Below, in pieces: positions 1 through 10,100 of a DNA stretch of 64,000 nucleotides. Position 1 is the first letter of the stretch. Each line of letters starts with the position of its first letter. Source of the DNA: Streptomyces sp. AC512_CC834 (GTDB taxonomy: Bacteria > Actinomycetota > Actinomycetes > Streptomycetales > Streptomycetaceae); contig NZ_JAGMUO010000044.1 in the NCBI RefSeq assembly GCF_019049325.1, positions 55,692 through 119,691 of the forward strand, written 5' to 3'. The notes below the pieces were generated by a model. The model worked only from the letters and a program-made list of their open reading frames with translations, ran no database searches and was not told the DNA's origin. The translations under genes and the position numbers were made by a program.

Positions 1-1633
1 CTTCTCCGAGCGCATCCCCACGCTGACGTGGCTGGCCGAGGCCGTCCCCGCCCGGCTCGGGTTTCAGAAGAGCGGCAGTGTCGAGGCGAGCGAGAAGAAG
101 AACCGGCCCTGGCTGGTGTACGGCGGAGCGGTGCAGGTCATGCACGGCGAGGCCACCAACGAGGACGAACAGAAACGGATCGTCGAGAAGTTCGGGCTGC
201 GCGACGACCCGGTGCGCATCCTGTTCACGGGCGACGTCGCCTCCGAGGGCGTCAACCTCCACCAGGAGTGCCACCAGCTCATCCACTACGACCTGCCCTG
301 GTCCCTGATCCGCATCGAGCAGCGCAACGGCCGTATCGACCGCTACGGGCAGAAGGAGAAGCCGCAGTTCCGCGCCCTGGTGCTCACCAGCGACGTGGAG
401 TGGCGCCACGCCCCGGAGACCGGGGAGGGTCTGCCGCTCGACGACCGGCTGGTCGGTGCGAAGCTCCTCGGGCGTGAGCAGGAGGCGCACCGCATCGACG
501 GTTCGGCCGAGGCGGTCACCGGCCTGTACCGGGCGCAGGAGGAGGAGAACCGCCTCACGCGCGACCTGCTGGCCGGCCGCACCGTGGAGGAGTCCATCAA
601 GCGGTCCAGCGGCGGCGCGCCGTCGATGCTCAGAAGGATGATGGGCAACATCGGCTCCAAGTCGGCCCAGGACGACCTGGCTTACGCGACCGTCCCGAGC
701 GTGTTCCGCTCCACCTCCGCCTACTTCGAGGAGGCCCTGCGTCAGATCTGCCCCACCGGCGCGGACAACGAGCTGAAGCTGCGCCACGAGGACGACGGCA
801 CCATCGCGTTCGAGCCGCCGGCCGACCTCCAGTACCGCTTCAAGGCGCTGCCCAAGTCGTACCTGACCGAACAGCACATCCTGCCCACGGGCAAGGCCCC
901 CGGCCGGCTGCGCATCACCTTCGACAAGCGGCTCGGCGATCAGCGGCTGAAGGCGGCCCGCGAGTCGTCCAAGACCCAGTGGCCCAACGTCAGTTACGTC
1001 TCGGACGTGCATCCCGTCCTGGACTGGGTGACCGACAAGGCCCTGGCGTCCCTGCGCCACGACGAGGCGTTCGTCCTCGCCCACCGTCCGGACGCCGCCG
1101 CGGCGGCCAAGCTGGACCCCCGGCTGCCGGCCGAACTCTCCGGCCCGGTCTACCTGATGCAGGGCATCCACTCCAACGCGCTGGGCCGTCCCACGGTGGT
1201 GGAGTGGATGGCCGTCGTCGGCCTGCCCGACGCACCGCGCGTCGTGCGCGTGGACGCGGCCTTCCTCGCCGCGTGCGGCGTCGGCCCGAAAATGCCCGGC
1301 CGCGCCGTGCCCCAGGACGAGCGCGAGGCACTGCGGCAGTTCGTTCCGCAGGCAGTCGACGAGGCCGCGCGGTACCTGCGCGAGCAGGAGGCCGAGTACG
1401 CGCGGCGGATCGAGGAGATGCTCGACCCGTACGAGAAGCGCGTGACGCGGTGGCAGCAGGACGCCCTGTTCGCCTCCGCCCGCTCGGCGAAGGGCCGAAA
1501 CGACGTGAACCTCACGGCGAGCCGCCGCAAGACGCTGATCAAGTCGCTGAAGACCTCCGGGGCGCCCATGCTGCGCCTGCTCTGCGTCCTGGAGCCCCTG
1601 TCCGCCGCTGCCGGAGAGACCACCACCCGATGA
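1..1633 (+). CDS. SNF2-family helicase, C-terminal part (DrmD-like), 5' truncated by window edge
   Basis: The frame is open to the left edge, so the start and the Walker A half lie outside the window. What remains begins in the second helicase lobe: a LFTGDVASEGVNL motif (motif V-like), then RIEQRNGRIDRYGQ, the QRxGRxxRxGQ arginine-finger motif VI typical of SNF2/Rad54-like ATPases. About 400 further residues form a charged, helical C-terminal extension. SNF2 proteins translocate on duplex DNA by ATP hydrolysis. The stop (TGA 1631-1633) overlaps the ATG of the methylase gene (1630) as ATGA, so the two are probably translationally coupled. In class 1 DISARM, drmD (SNF2-like) precedes the adenine methylase drmMI; the order here fits that, but the family assignment is inference. 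An SNF2 protein from a BREX-like or other R-M island is the alternative. Confidence 0.8.
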   Translation, partial: FSERIPTLTWLAEAVPARLGFQKSGSVEASEKKNRPWLVYGGAVQVMHGEATNEDEQKRIVEKFGLRDDPVRILFTGDVASEGVNLHQECHQLIHYDLPWSLIRIEQRNGRIDRYGQKEKPQFRALVLTSDVEWRHAPETGEGLPLDDRLVGAKLLGREQEAHRIDGSAEAVTGLYRAQEEENRLTRDLLAGRTVEESIKRSSGGAPSMLRRMMGNIGSKSAQDDLAYATVPSVFRSTSAYFEEALRQICPTGADNELKLRHEDDGTIAFEPPADLQYRFKALPKSYLTEQHILPTGKAPGRLRITFDKRLGDQRLKAARESSKTQWPNVSYVSDVHPVLDWVTDKALASLRHDEAFVLAHRPDAAAAAKLDPRLPAELSGPVYLMQGIHSNALGRPTVVEWMAVVGLPDAPRVVRVDAAFLAACGVGPKMPGRAVPQDEREALRQFVPQAVDEAARYLREQEAEYARRIEEMLDPYEKRVTRWQQDALFASARSAKGRNDVNLTASRRKTLIKSLKTSGAPMLRLLCVLEPLSAAAGETTTR

Positions 1634-4600
1634 GCACCGACTTCGACTCCTTCTCCAACCGCGGCGAGTACCTGTCGGCCCACTACTTCGCCGAACAGCT
1701 CGGCCAGGACCTCAAGAAGGGTCTCCTCGCCACCTGGACCGTGCGCGAGACCGACGAGAAGGACCCGCGTCCCACCCCCAGGGAGACGGTCCGCGCCCTG
1801 CGGGGCACGTACCTGTCGGAGGAGTTCCGCAACTTCTTCGCCCAGCGCGCCAAGCTGGACGCCGAGGACGACGCCGACGAGAACAGCGCCGCCGCCGGAG
1901 CCCGCCTCAACACCCACAACGACGGCGACTGGCGCGAGCGGCTCAGCGCCTGGCACGACAGGGTGCTGGCGGCCCTCGGCTTCTCCGGTGCCCCCGAGCG
2001 GCGGCAGCTGACCGTCCACCGCGCCGGGCGCGAGCACACCGTGGCCACGGCCTGGCACGGCGACGGCATCGTGGCCGTCGAGTGCGGCTGGGCCGCCGGG
2101 AACGACATGGCCCTGGACGCGGAGGGCCCCGGCCGGCTGCTGCACCCGCTGCGGGTGAGCGGCAGCGAGAGCTACGAGACCGGCCAGTCCCTCGCCACCT
2201 GGCTCTTCCACAGCGAACCGGGCGAGCCGGGCGGGGAGCCGCCCCGCTTCGTGCTGCTGCTGTGCGGCGGCGTGATCGTCCTGGCCGACCGCCAGGTGTG
2301 GGGCGAGGGCCGCTTCCTGGCCGCCAACCTCGACGCCGCGCTGGAGCGAAACGACCGCAAGCAGGGCGGTGAACTGGCGACCATCGCCGCCCTGTTCAGC
2401 CATGAGACGCTCGCCCCCGCCGAGGACGGCAAGGGACCGGGCATCGACGCCCTGGTCAAGGCCTCCCGCGACAACGCGGTCGGTGTCTCCGGGGAGCTGC
2501 GCGAGGGACTGCAGCGCTCGGTCGAGATCATCGCGAACGAGGTCCTGGCCCGGCTGGACTGCGCCGGTGTCGAGCCGCGCCGGATCGAGGACCCGAGGCT
2601 GCCGTTCGCCAAGGAACTCACCCGCGAATCGCTGCGCTACCTCTACCGCATCCTGTTCCTGCTGTATGCCGAGGCCCGCCCCGAGCTGGGTATCCTGCCC
2701 GCCGACGACGGCACCTACGAGGCCGGTTACTCGGTGGCGCGGCTGCGGGAACTCGTCGAGCGCGACGAGCAGCTCGTCGAGGAGGAGGCCAGGAACGGCC
2801 ACCACCTCTTCGCCTCCCTGGACGTCCTGTTCAACAAGGTCAACCACGGCCACCGCCCGTACGGCACCGAACCCGACGACGAGCTTCCGGACGACGACGA
2901 GGAGACCCGCAAGCTCAAGGCGAAGCGGCGCAGCGAGGACCGGGGCCTGCGCTTCGAGCCGCTGCGCAGCGAACTCTTCGAGCCGAAGTCCATCCGGCTG
3001 ATCGGTCAGGGTGTCCTCGATCCCCGTTCGGACGAGGACGCCGAGCCGCGGTGGCTGGACCTGCGGCTACGCAACAGCGCCCTGCACGAGGTGCTGCGGC
3101 TGCTGACCATGAAGAAGGCCAAGCGGCGCGGGGAGCGCGGTGGCTTCATCTCCTACCGCAACCTCGGCATCAACCAGCTTGGCGCCGTGTACGAGGGCCT
3201 GATGTCGTACACCGGCATCATCGCCGAGGAGGAGCTGTCCGAGGTCGCCAAGGGCGGTGCCCCGGAGAAGGGCTCCTGGCTGGTGCCCGCGCACCGGCTG
3301 AAGGAGTACCCGGAGAAGACCTGGGTCGAGTACGACGAGCACGACGCGGTCAAGGGCCTGCGCGGGCCGAAGAAGTACAAGGTGGGTGAGTTCGTCTACC
3401 GCTTGGCGGGCCGCGACCGCGAGACGTCCGCCTCGTACTACACCCCCGAGTCGCTGACCAAGGTCACCGTCGAACTGGCGCTCAAGCACCGCCTCGACCA
3501 GGAGCGCGACGAGAACGGCGAGGTCGTCCGCACGCGGGCCTCGGAGCTGCTGAAGTACAAGATCTGCGAGCCCGCGCTGGGCTCCGGCGCATTCCTCAAC
3601 GAGGCGATCAACCAGGTCGCCGAGGAGTATCTGCGGCGGCGCCAGGAGGAGTTGGGCGTCTCCATCCCGGCCTCGGACGCGCTGACGGAGAAGCAGAAGG
3701 TCAAGGCGTATGTCGCCCTGCACAACGCGTACGGCGTCGACCTGAACGCCACGGGCGTGGAGCTGGCGGAGGTCTCGCTGTGGCTCAACACCATGCACCC
3801 GGGGATGCGGGCACCGTGGTTCGGGCTGCACCTGCGGCGGGGCAACTCGCTGATCGGCGGGCGGCGGGCGGTGTACGCGGGCGAGGACGTCGCCTCCTCG
3901 GCGAAGGCCTGGCTCGCGGCGAAGAACACGCTCGCGCCGACGCCGTTGCCGTTCCTCAAGGACGGCGAGCCGCAGCCGCTGCCCGAGGACGCGGTGCACC
4001 AGTTCCTGCTGCCTAGCCCCGGGTGGGCGGCGGTGACCGGCTCCAAGGAGGCGAAGGAACTCGCCAAGGCCGAGGTCGCCCAGCTGGCCGCCTGGAAGAA
4101 GGGGGTCCTCCAGCGGCCCAAGCGCAGTACCGCGCACGTCAACAAGGACGGGACGCCTAAGCTCGACAAGGCGGGCAAGCCGAGGCGTGAAGCCTCCTCC
4201 CAGTTCACGCGGCTGCGGGACGCGGCCAAGCGGGCGGAGTTCCTGTGGTCGCTCGTCATCAAGCGCATGCGGCTCTCCGAGGAGGCGATCGCGCGAAAGG
4301 TCGACGTGTGGGGTGCCGGGCTGGACGACTCCGAGTACGGCTTCCTGCGCACGGCGGCCGGTGCGGTGCCGAAGGAGCAGGTCATGGCGGACCTGTTCCT
4401 GGCGACCGAGACGCCGTACTGGCGCCTGAAGAAGGTCATGGACGCGTGGTGTGCGCTGTGGTTCTGGCCGGCGGACAAGGCGTCGGTCCTGGACGGTACG
4501 GACGGGGTGTACGACGAGGCGGCGGCGCCGGTGGCCACGGCTGACGCGCTGGGTGACCTGCTGGGTGTGCCGCTGGTCGGCGGGGCCGTCGAGGGCACGT

Positions 4601-7131
4601 CGGCAACGGTCCCGGGGCCACGCTTCACCGAGCAGACCATGCTGTTCGCGTCGGGGCCGACGCAGGAGACGCTGGTGTCCGACGTGGCGGAGGACGAGCC
4701 GCTGATCGACCTCCAGACGGTGGAGGCGAGCGGTCAGTCCAAACGCGGTGCGCAGAAGCAGTCCAAGCGGCGAACGTGGCGGAACACCATCCCGCTGGTC
4801 GAACTGGACGACTGGCTGGACTTCCTGGAGGCCCTGCTGGGCACGGTCGACCCCGACGAGGAGAACCTGGTCACCGAGTTCGACAACCTGGACGCGCTCA
4901 AAGACTTCGAGAAGAACCTCCCCCACCTGATGGGGATGGACCTCGCGGACCCGGAGACCCGGTTCCCCTGGATGCACACGGTCACCAACATCGCGGAGGA
5001 ACAGGGCTTTCTGCACTGGGAGTTGGACTTCGCGCTGGTCTTCGCGCTGGGCGGTGGGTTCGACTTGCAGGTGGGTAATCCGCCGTGGGTGCGGCCTCGG
5101 TGGAACGAGGGGTCGGTGCTGGCGGAGCACGAGCCGTGGTTCGAACTTACGGAACGGGCGTCGACGACGGAGAAGGAGGAGCGGCGGGCCGAGCTTCTAC
5201 GACTGCCGAAGGCACATCAGTACGTGCTGGATGAGCTGACCAACGTCAGCGGGCAGGTCGCGGTCTTCGGTGCCTCGCAGGCCTATCCCCTGCTGACAGG
5301 CACGCAACCGGACCTGTACAGGGCCTTCATGTGCCAGGTGTGGGCCCACGCGTCGGCGTCGGGAACGACGGGGCTGGTGCACCCAGACACCCACTTCACG
5401 GGCGACAAGGAAGGTGCTCTGAGAGAAGCCGCCTACCGTCGGCTTCGCATTCACGGCGACTTCGTCAACTCGGGGCAGCGGTTCTTCCCTGAGCCCGTTG
5501 GGCACACCGCCCACTTCGGCGTGCACGTGTACGGCCACCAGCAGAAGATCGGGTTCGACCACTTGTCCTGGCTGGTGTCGGCAGACGCCTTGCGCTTCTC
5601 GGCTGAGCATGACGGCAGCGGTGAGGTACCCGGTGTCCGCTACCGCAACGGCGAGTTCGACGAGCGTCCGCACCGGTCGCGGGTCGTCCGCGTTGATACG
5701 GATTTGCTGGCCGTCTGGCAGCGACTGCTGGACGAAGAAGACGAGCCGGACGCACGGGCCCGACTGCTGTTTCCCGTGAGCACAGCGGAAGCCAGCGCGA
5801 TCGGTGCGCTGGCGGACTATCCGCTGCGGTTGGGGGCTCTCTCGCCGCAGATTAGCCCTGGCTACCACGAGAGCGGAGCCAAGAGGGACAAGTTGATCGA
5901 CTACAACCGTCCGGACGCTTCCACTGGTCTGGAGTACCAGCCGGACCGCTGGCGCCATGTAGTCCTCAAGGGTACGCAAATCAGCGTGGCCACACCGATC
6001 TTCAAGCGCCACGACGCCAACAGCAACGATCCATACGGGGCTGACTTGGTGGCGCTTCCCTCCGACTTCGTACCCGACACGGAGTATGTGCGAGCGAAGG
6101 AACGTAGTCAGGCATACCTCAAAGCTCAGGATCGCTGGCTCGACCACGCGGCACTAAAGCGGCTGCGCTCGGAGGAGAAGGCCCTTCACCGCGCGCGTCA
6201 GCAGGTTGCCCGTGCTGACCATGTGCCCCATGCCGAGGCAGATCCCTTCAAGATCGATGCTCTGCTTGTCGAGCGGTCACGGCGACGCTACGTCACTTTC
6301 TACCGGTTGGCCTGGAGATGCATGATCGCTCCCAACACCGAACGAGCGCTGTATGCGGCGCTCGTCCCTCCCGGGGCAGCGCACGTAGACAACGTGAACT
6401 CACTGGTGCTGGAAGATGTCCGGTCCACGACTCTCGTCGCGGGCTTCTGGGCCTCGCTGCCCACGGACTATTTGCTGAGAATTAGCGGACGCGGCCATTT
6501 GCGCGGTACAGGCGTTCGAGCTATGCCAGGTATACGGCGCGCCCACCCTCTAGCTTCTGCGCTGCTACTTCGAACACTGCGCCTGAACTGTCTCACAGAG
6601 GTCTTTTCCGAACTTTGGTCCAGCCTCTACGACCCCACCTGGTTCACCCACGAACCCTGGGCCCTCCCCTGGCCCGGCCTCCACCCCCTCCACGACGTCA
6701 CCCCCGACTGGCGCCCCGACACCCCCCTCCGCACCGAACGCGCCCGCCGCGCAGCCCTAGTCGAAATCGACGCCCTCGTAGCAGTCTGGCTAGGCATGGA
6801 CGCCGAAGCCCTCATCGCCGCCTACCGGGGCCGCTTCCCCGTGCTGCAGAAGTACGAGGCCGTCACCTGGTTCGACGCCGAGGGATGGAAGCTCGCCGGT
6901 AACGCCCGCACCATCGGCCAGCGCCAAACCAAGGAAACCTGGGGCCAGTTCCAGGCCTACCTCGCCGACCCCGACAACACCCCCGCCCCCGACGGCTACA
7001 CCGCCCCCTTCCACAAGGCGGACCGCGAGACCGAAATGCGCGCAGCGCACGCCTACTTCCAGAAGCGTCTCGACGAAGCCGTCGACCGGGGTGAGTGGGA
7101 CCCGGTGAAGCAGGAGGTGCCCAAGTCGTGA
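1630..7131 (+). CDS. N6-adenine DNA methylase (Eco57I/DrmMI-like), 1833 aa
   Basis: The ATG at 1630 overlaps the upstream stop. This is a very large N6-adenine methyltransferase. The SAM-binding motif I, CEPALGSGAFL, is near residue 646, followed by YGVDLNATGVELA. The catalytic motif IV, GNPPW, is near residue 1150. About 500 residues therefore separate motifs I and IV, far more than in simple gamma-class enzymes, implying a large insert. The N-terminal 600 residues carry a charged helical region; the C-terminal 650 should contain target recognition. Between about 5140 and 6610 base composition is clearly less GC-rich than on either side, while after 6620 it is extremely C-rich, suggesting a mosaic origin of the recognition part. 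It probably methylates host DNA as the self-mark of the neighbouring helicases; DrmMI of class 1 DISARM is the closest role. No nuclease motif was recognised. Confidence 0.85.
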   Translation: MSTDFDSFSNRGEYLSAHYFAEQLGQDLKKGLLATWTVRETDEKDPRPTPRETVRALRGTYLSEEFRNFFAQRAKLDAEDDADENSAAAGARLNTHNDGDWRERLSAWHDRVLAALGFSGAPERRQLTVHRAGREHTVATAWHGDGIVAVECGWAAGNDMALDAEGPGRLLHPLRVSGSESYETGQSLATWLFHSEPGEPGGEPPRFVLLLCGGVIVLADRQVWGEGRFLAANLDAALERNDRKQGGELATIAALFSHETLAPAEDGKGPGIDALVKASRDNAVGVSGELREGLQRSVEIIANEVLARLDCAGVEPRRIEDPRLPFAKELTRESLRYLYRILFLLYAEARPELGILPADDGTYEAGYSVARLRELVERDEQLVEEEARNGHHLFASLDVLFNKVNHGHRPYGTEPDDELPDDDEETRKLKAKRRSEDRGLRFEPLRSELFEPKSIRLIGQGVLDPRSDEDAEPRWLDLRLRNSALHEVLRLLTMKKAKRRGERGGFISYRNLGINQLGAVYEGLMSYTGIIAEEELSEVAKGGAPEKGSWLVPAHRLKEYPEKTWVEYDEHDAVKGLRGPKKYKVGEFVYRLAGRDRETSASYYTPESLTKVTVELALKHRLDQERDENGEVVRTRASELLKYKICEPALGSGAFLNEAINQVAEEYLRRRQEELGVSIPASDALTEKQKVKAYVALHNAYGVDLNATGVELAEVSLWLNTMHPGMRAPWFGLHLRRGNSLIGGRRAVYAGEDVASSAKAWLAAKNTLAPTPLPFLKDGEPQPLPEDAVHQFLLPSPGWAAVTGSKEAKELAKAEVAQLAAWKKGVLQRPKRSTAHVNKDGTPKLDKAGKPRREASSQFTRLRDAAKRAEFLWSLVIKRMRLSEEAIARKVDVWGAGLDDSEYGFLRTAAGAVPKEQVMADLFLATETPYWRLKKVMDAWCALWFWPADKASVLDGTDGVYDEAAAPVATADALGDLLGVPLVGGAVEGTSATVPGPRFTEQTMLFASGPTQETLVSDVAEDEPLIDLQTVEASGQSKRGAQKQSKRRTWRNTIPLVELDDWLDFLEALLGTVDPDEENLVTEFDNLDALKDFEKNLPHLMGMDLADPETRFPWMHTVTNIAEEQGFLHWELDFALVFALGGGFDLQVGNPPWVRPRWNEGSVLAEHEPWFELTERASTTEKEERRAELLRLPKAHQYVLDELTNVSGQVAVFGASQAYPLLTGTQPDLYRAFMCQVWAHASASGTTGLVHPDTHFTGDKEGALREAAYRRLRIHGDFVNSGQRFFPEPVGHTAHFGVHVYGHQQKIGFDHLSWLVSADALRFSAEHDGSGEVPGVRYRNGEFDERPHRSRVVRVDTDLLAVWQRLLDEEDEPDARARLLFPVSTAEASAIGALADYPLRLGALSPQISPGYHESGAKRDKLIDYNRPDASTGLEYQPDRWRHVVLKGTQISVATPIFKRHDANSNDPYGADLVALPSDFVPDTEYVRAKERSQAYLKAQDRWLDHAALKRLRSEEKALHRARQQVARADHVPHAEADPFKIDALLVERSRRRYVTFYRLAWRCMIAPNTERALYAALVPPGAAHVDNVNSLVLEDVRSTTLVAGFWASLPTDYLLRISGRGHLRGTGVRAMPGIRRAHPLASALLLRTLRLNCLTEVFSELWSSLYDPTWFTHEPWALPWPGLHPLHDVTPDWRPDTPLRTERARRAALVEIDALVAVWLGMDAEALIAAYRGRFPVLQKYEAVTWFDAEGWKLAGNARTIGQRQTKETWGQFQAYLADPDNTPAPDGYTAPFHKADRETEMRAAHAYFQKRLDEAVDRGEWDPVKQEVPKS

Positions 7132-10100
7132 GGCCGACGCTCGAAGCGCAGGGGCTCAAGGAGAGCCTGCTCCAGTACCTGTCGACGACCTACGCGCTGA
7201 CCGACGAGGGCGCCCGGGAGTCGCTGCACCGGTTCCTCGGGGACGAGACGTCCGGGATGTTCCGGGGGCCGTTCCTGCGGATACGGACGCCGTTCACGCA
7301 GGCCGGTGACTCTTGGAAGGAGCTGCTGGACTGGCGGCGTACGGACGACTGGACCCCGTACGCCCATCAGGCCAGGGCGTTCGAGCGGCTGTCGTCGGCC
7401 GGTGGGCGTACGCCCCGGCCGACACTCGTCACGACCGGCACCGGATCCGGCAAGACCGAGTCGTTCCTCTACCCGGTCCTGGACCACTGCGCCCGCGAGC
7501 GCGACGCGGGGAACACCGGCGTCAAGGCCGTCTTCCTGTACCCGATGAACGCGCTCGCCACCGACCAGGCGCAGCGCATCAACGACCTGCTCCGCGAGCA
7601 CGACGCCGACCTCGGCAAGCTCCGGGCCGGCCTGTACATCGGTGACCGGGCGGAGACGAAGTACGACCGGGTGTACACCCGCCGTTCCGACATGTGGGTG
7701 TCGCCGCCGGACATCCTCATCACGAACTACAAGATGCTGGACCTGCTCCTCCAGCGCTCCCAGGACGCCGCGCTGTGGAACGGCGCGGACATCCGCTACG
7801 TCGTCGTGGACGAGTTCCACACCTACGACGGCGCCCAGGGCACCGATGTGGCGATGCTGCTGCGGCGCCTGGCCGCCGCCGTCGGGGCGTCGGAGCCGGG
7901 GAACCCGCTGGGCCGGATCTGCCCGGTCGCCACCTCCGCGACGCTCGCGTCCGGTACGGACGGCGACGGCGTGCGCCAGCTTCTCGACGTGGCCGCCCAG
8001 GTCTTCGGGACCGGGTTCACCGAGGACGCGATCATCGGTGAGGACCGGCAGAGCGTCGACGCGTTCATTCCGTCGGACGACTTCGATCCGGCGCTGCCGG
8101 ACCCCTCCCCCGACGAGCTGGCGCTGCTGCCCGATCCGTCCCTCGGTGCGGAGGAGTTCGCCGATCTCGTCGAGACGGTGACCGGCACCCGTGACCCGGA
8201 CCCGTTCCTCCTCGGCCGGAACCTGAAGCGGCAGACGCTGACCTCCGCCGTCATGCAGGCGCTCGACGGTGAGGTCCGTACCACCGGTGAAGTGCTCGAC
8301 CTGATGTGGCGCAAGGGCGCGCGGTCCTGGGGGAAGACGATCACCGAGCGGCCGGAGGTCGCCGCCTCCGCCCTCGCCCGGTTCGTCGCGCTGCTGGCGG
8401 TCGCCCGCGACCCGGAGTCCACGCCGGAGCGTCCGCGGCCCCTGGTGCAGATGGAGGTGCACCAGTGGGCCCGCTCGGTCTCCCGCCTCGTACGCGGGGT
8501 GCTGCCGTGGCCGAAGGCGGAGTTCCAGTGGGACGCGGCCGGTGCGGCGGACCGGCAGAGCGACCAGCACGCCCGGACGGCGCCGGTCACCACGGCGACG
8601 GCGGGCCAGGCCGCGAACCTGTTCCTGCCCGCCGTCTACTGCCGTGACTGCGGGCGTTCGGGCTGGGCGGTGTTCTCCCCGGAGACGGACGACACCCACG
8701 TCCAGGTCGACTCGCACAAGATCCGGCGGGCCTCGGTCAGCCAGGACAAGATGCGGGTACGCAATCTGATCGCGGCGACGGACGCCGAGGCCAAGGAGGG
8801 CTCCGGTGCCGCGCCGATGGCGTCGGCCGGGCGTGGGGCGGACGGCGGACGGGCCACGTCCGCGCTCTCCGCCGGCCGGGGCGGGCAGTTGCGGGTGCTG
8901 GACGGGCCGAACCGGACGCTGCGGCTGCCCGATCCCGTCAGGGACTTCGACCCCTCGACCGGGGAGCCGCGCCCGGCCACCAGCGACTCGGCCTTCGTCC
9001 TGGTCAATCTGGGCGAGACGGCGAACACGGCGGCCGAGGAGGACTGGTGCCCGGCGTGCGGGTCGCGCAACACGATCCGCTTCCTCGGCACGGGTGCGGC
9101 GGCGCTCGCGGCGGCCTCGGTCACCCAGTTGTTCACGGGGGGTGAGCTGGACGAGGAACAGGGCGAGGACAAGACGCTGATGTTCAACGACTCGGTGCAG
9201 GACGCCGCGCACCGGGCCGGGTTCGTCGCCTCCCGTTCGTACACCTTCTCCCTGCGCGCCCTGTTCAAGAAGCACCTGTCGGAGGAGCGGCCGACCGCGC
9301 TCAACGACCTGATCGCGGACGTCGTCGCGGCCACCACCGACCGCACGACGCTCGCCGCCGTGGTGCCGACCGACCTGCACGACATCCGAGGCGTTCAGCG
9401 GTTGCTGTCCGGTCAGGGGCGGGGTGGCGACCGCAGGACGTGGAACCTGATCGGTGAGCGGTTCGCGTTCGAGGCGCTGATGGAGTTCGGGTTCCGGTCC
9501 CGCAACGGCCGCACCCTGGAGCTGACCCGGACGGCGGCGGCCCAGGTGCGTATCGCGGACGTGGCCGCGGCGGTCGCGCTCGTGAAGGACGCGCACCTGG
9601 CCGAGGAGGGCCGGCGCGGCGGGCTGCCGCCCGTCGAGCAGGACGACGCCCGCTATCTCGCGTTCCTGCGGATCCTGCTGGAGCGGCTGCGCACCAGGGG
9701 TGCGATCGGGCACAAGTGGCTGGACGGATACCTGAAGGAGGCCGGGACCAGCCGCTACTTCATCTGGGGCAAGCGGCCGGTCGGCATGCGCGCCTTCCCC
9801 CGGGGCGTCGCGGCCCCGGTGTTCCTCCTGGACCAGCCCAAGACCAACAGCGAGTTCGACTTCGCGACGGGGCGGCTGTCCTGGTACGAGCGCTGGGCGC
9901 AGCGCTGCCTCGACCTGCCCCGCGAGCAGACGGCCGGGTTCTGGAACCGGCTGCTGCCCGAACTGGTCACGGCCGGGCTGCTGTCGGTGCGCACCCCGGC
10001 CGACAGCAGCCTGCGCGTGTACGGGCTGCAGCCGGGCGCGGTCGACGTGCGGCTCCTCGCCGACGACGTCGTCAACGAGGCCTTCGTGCGCTGCCCGGTC

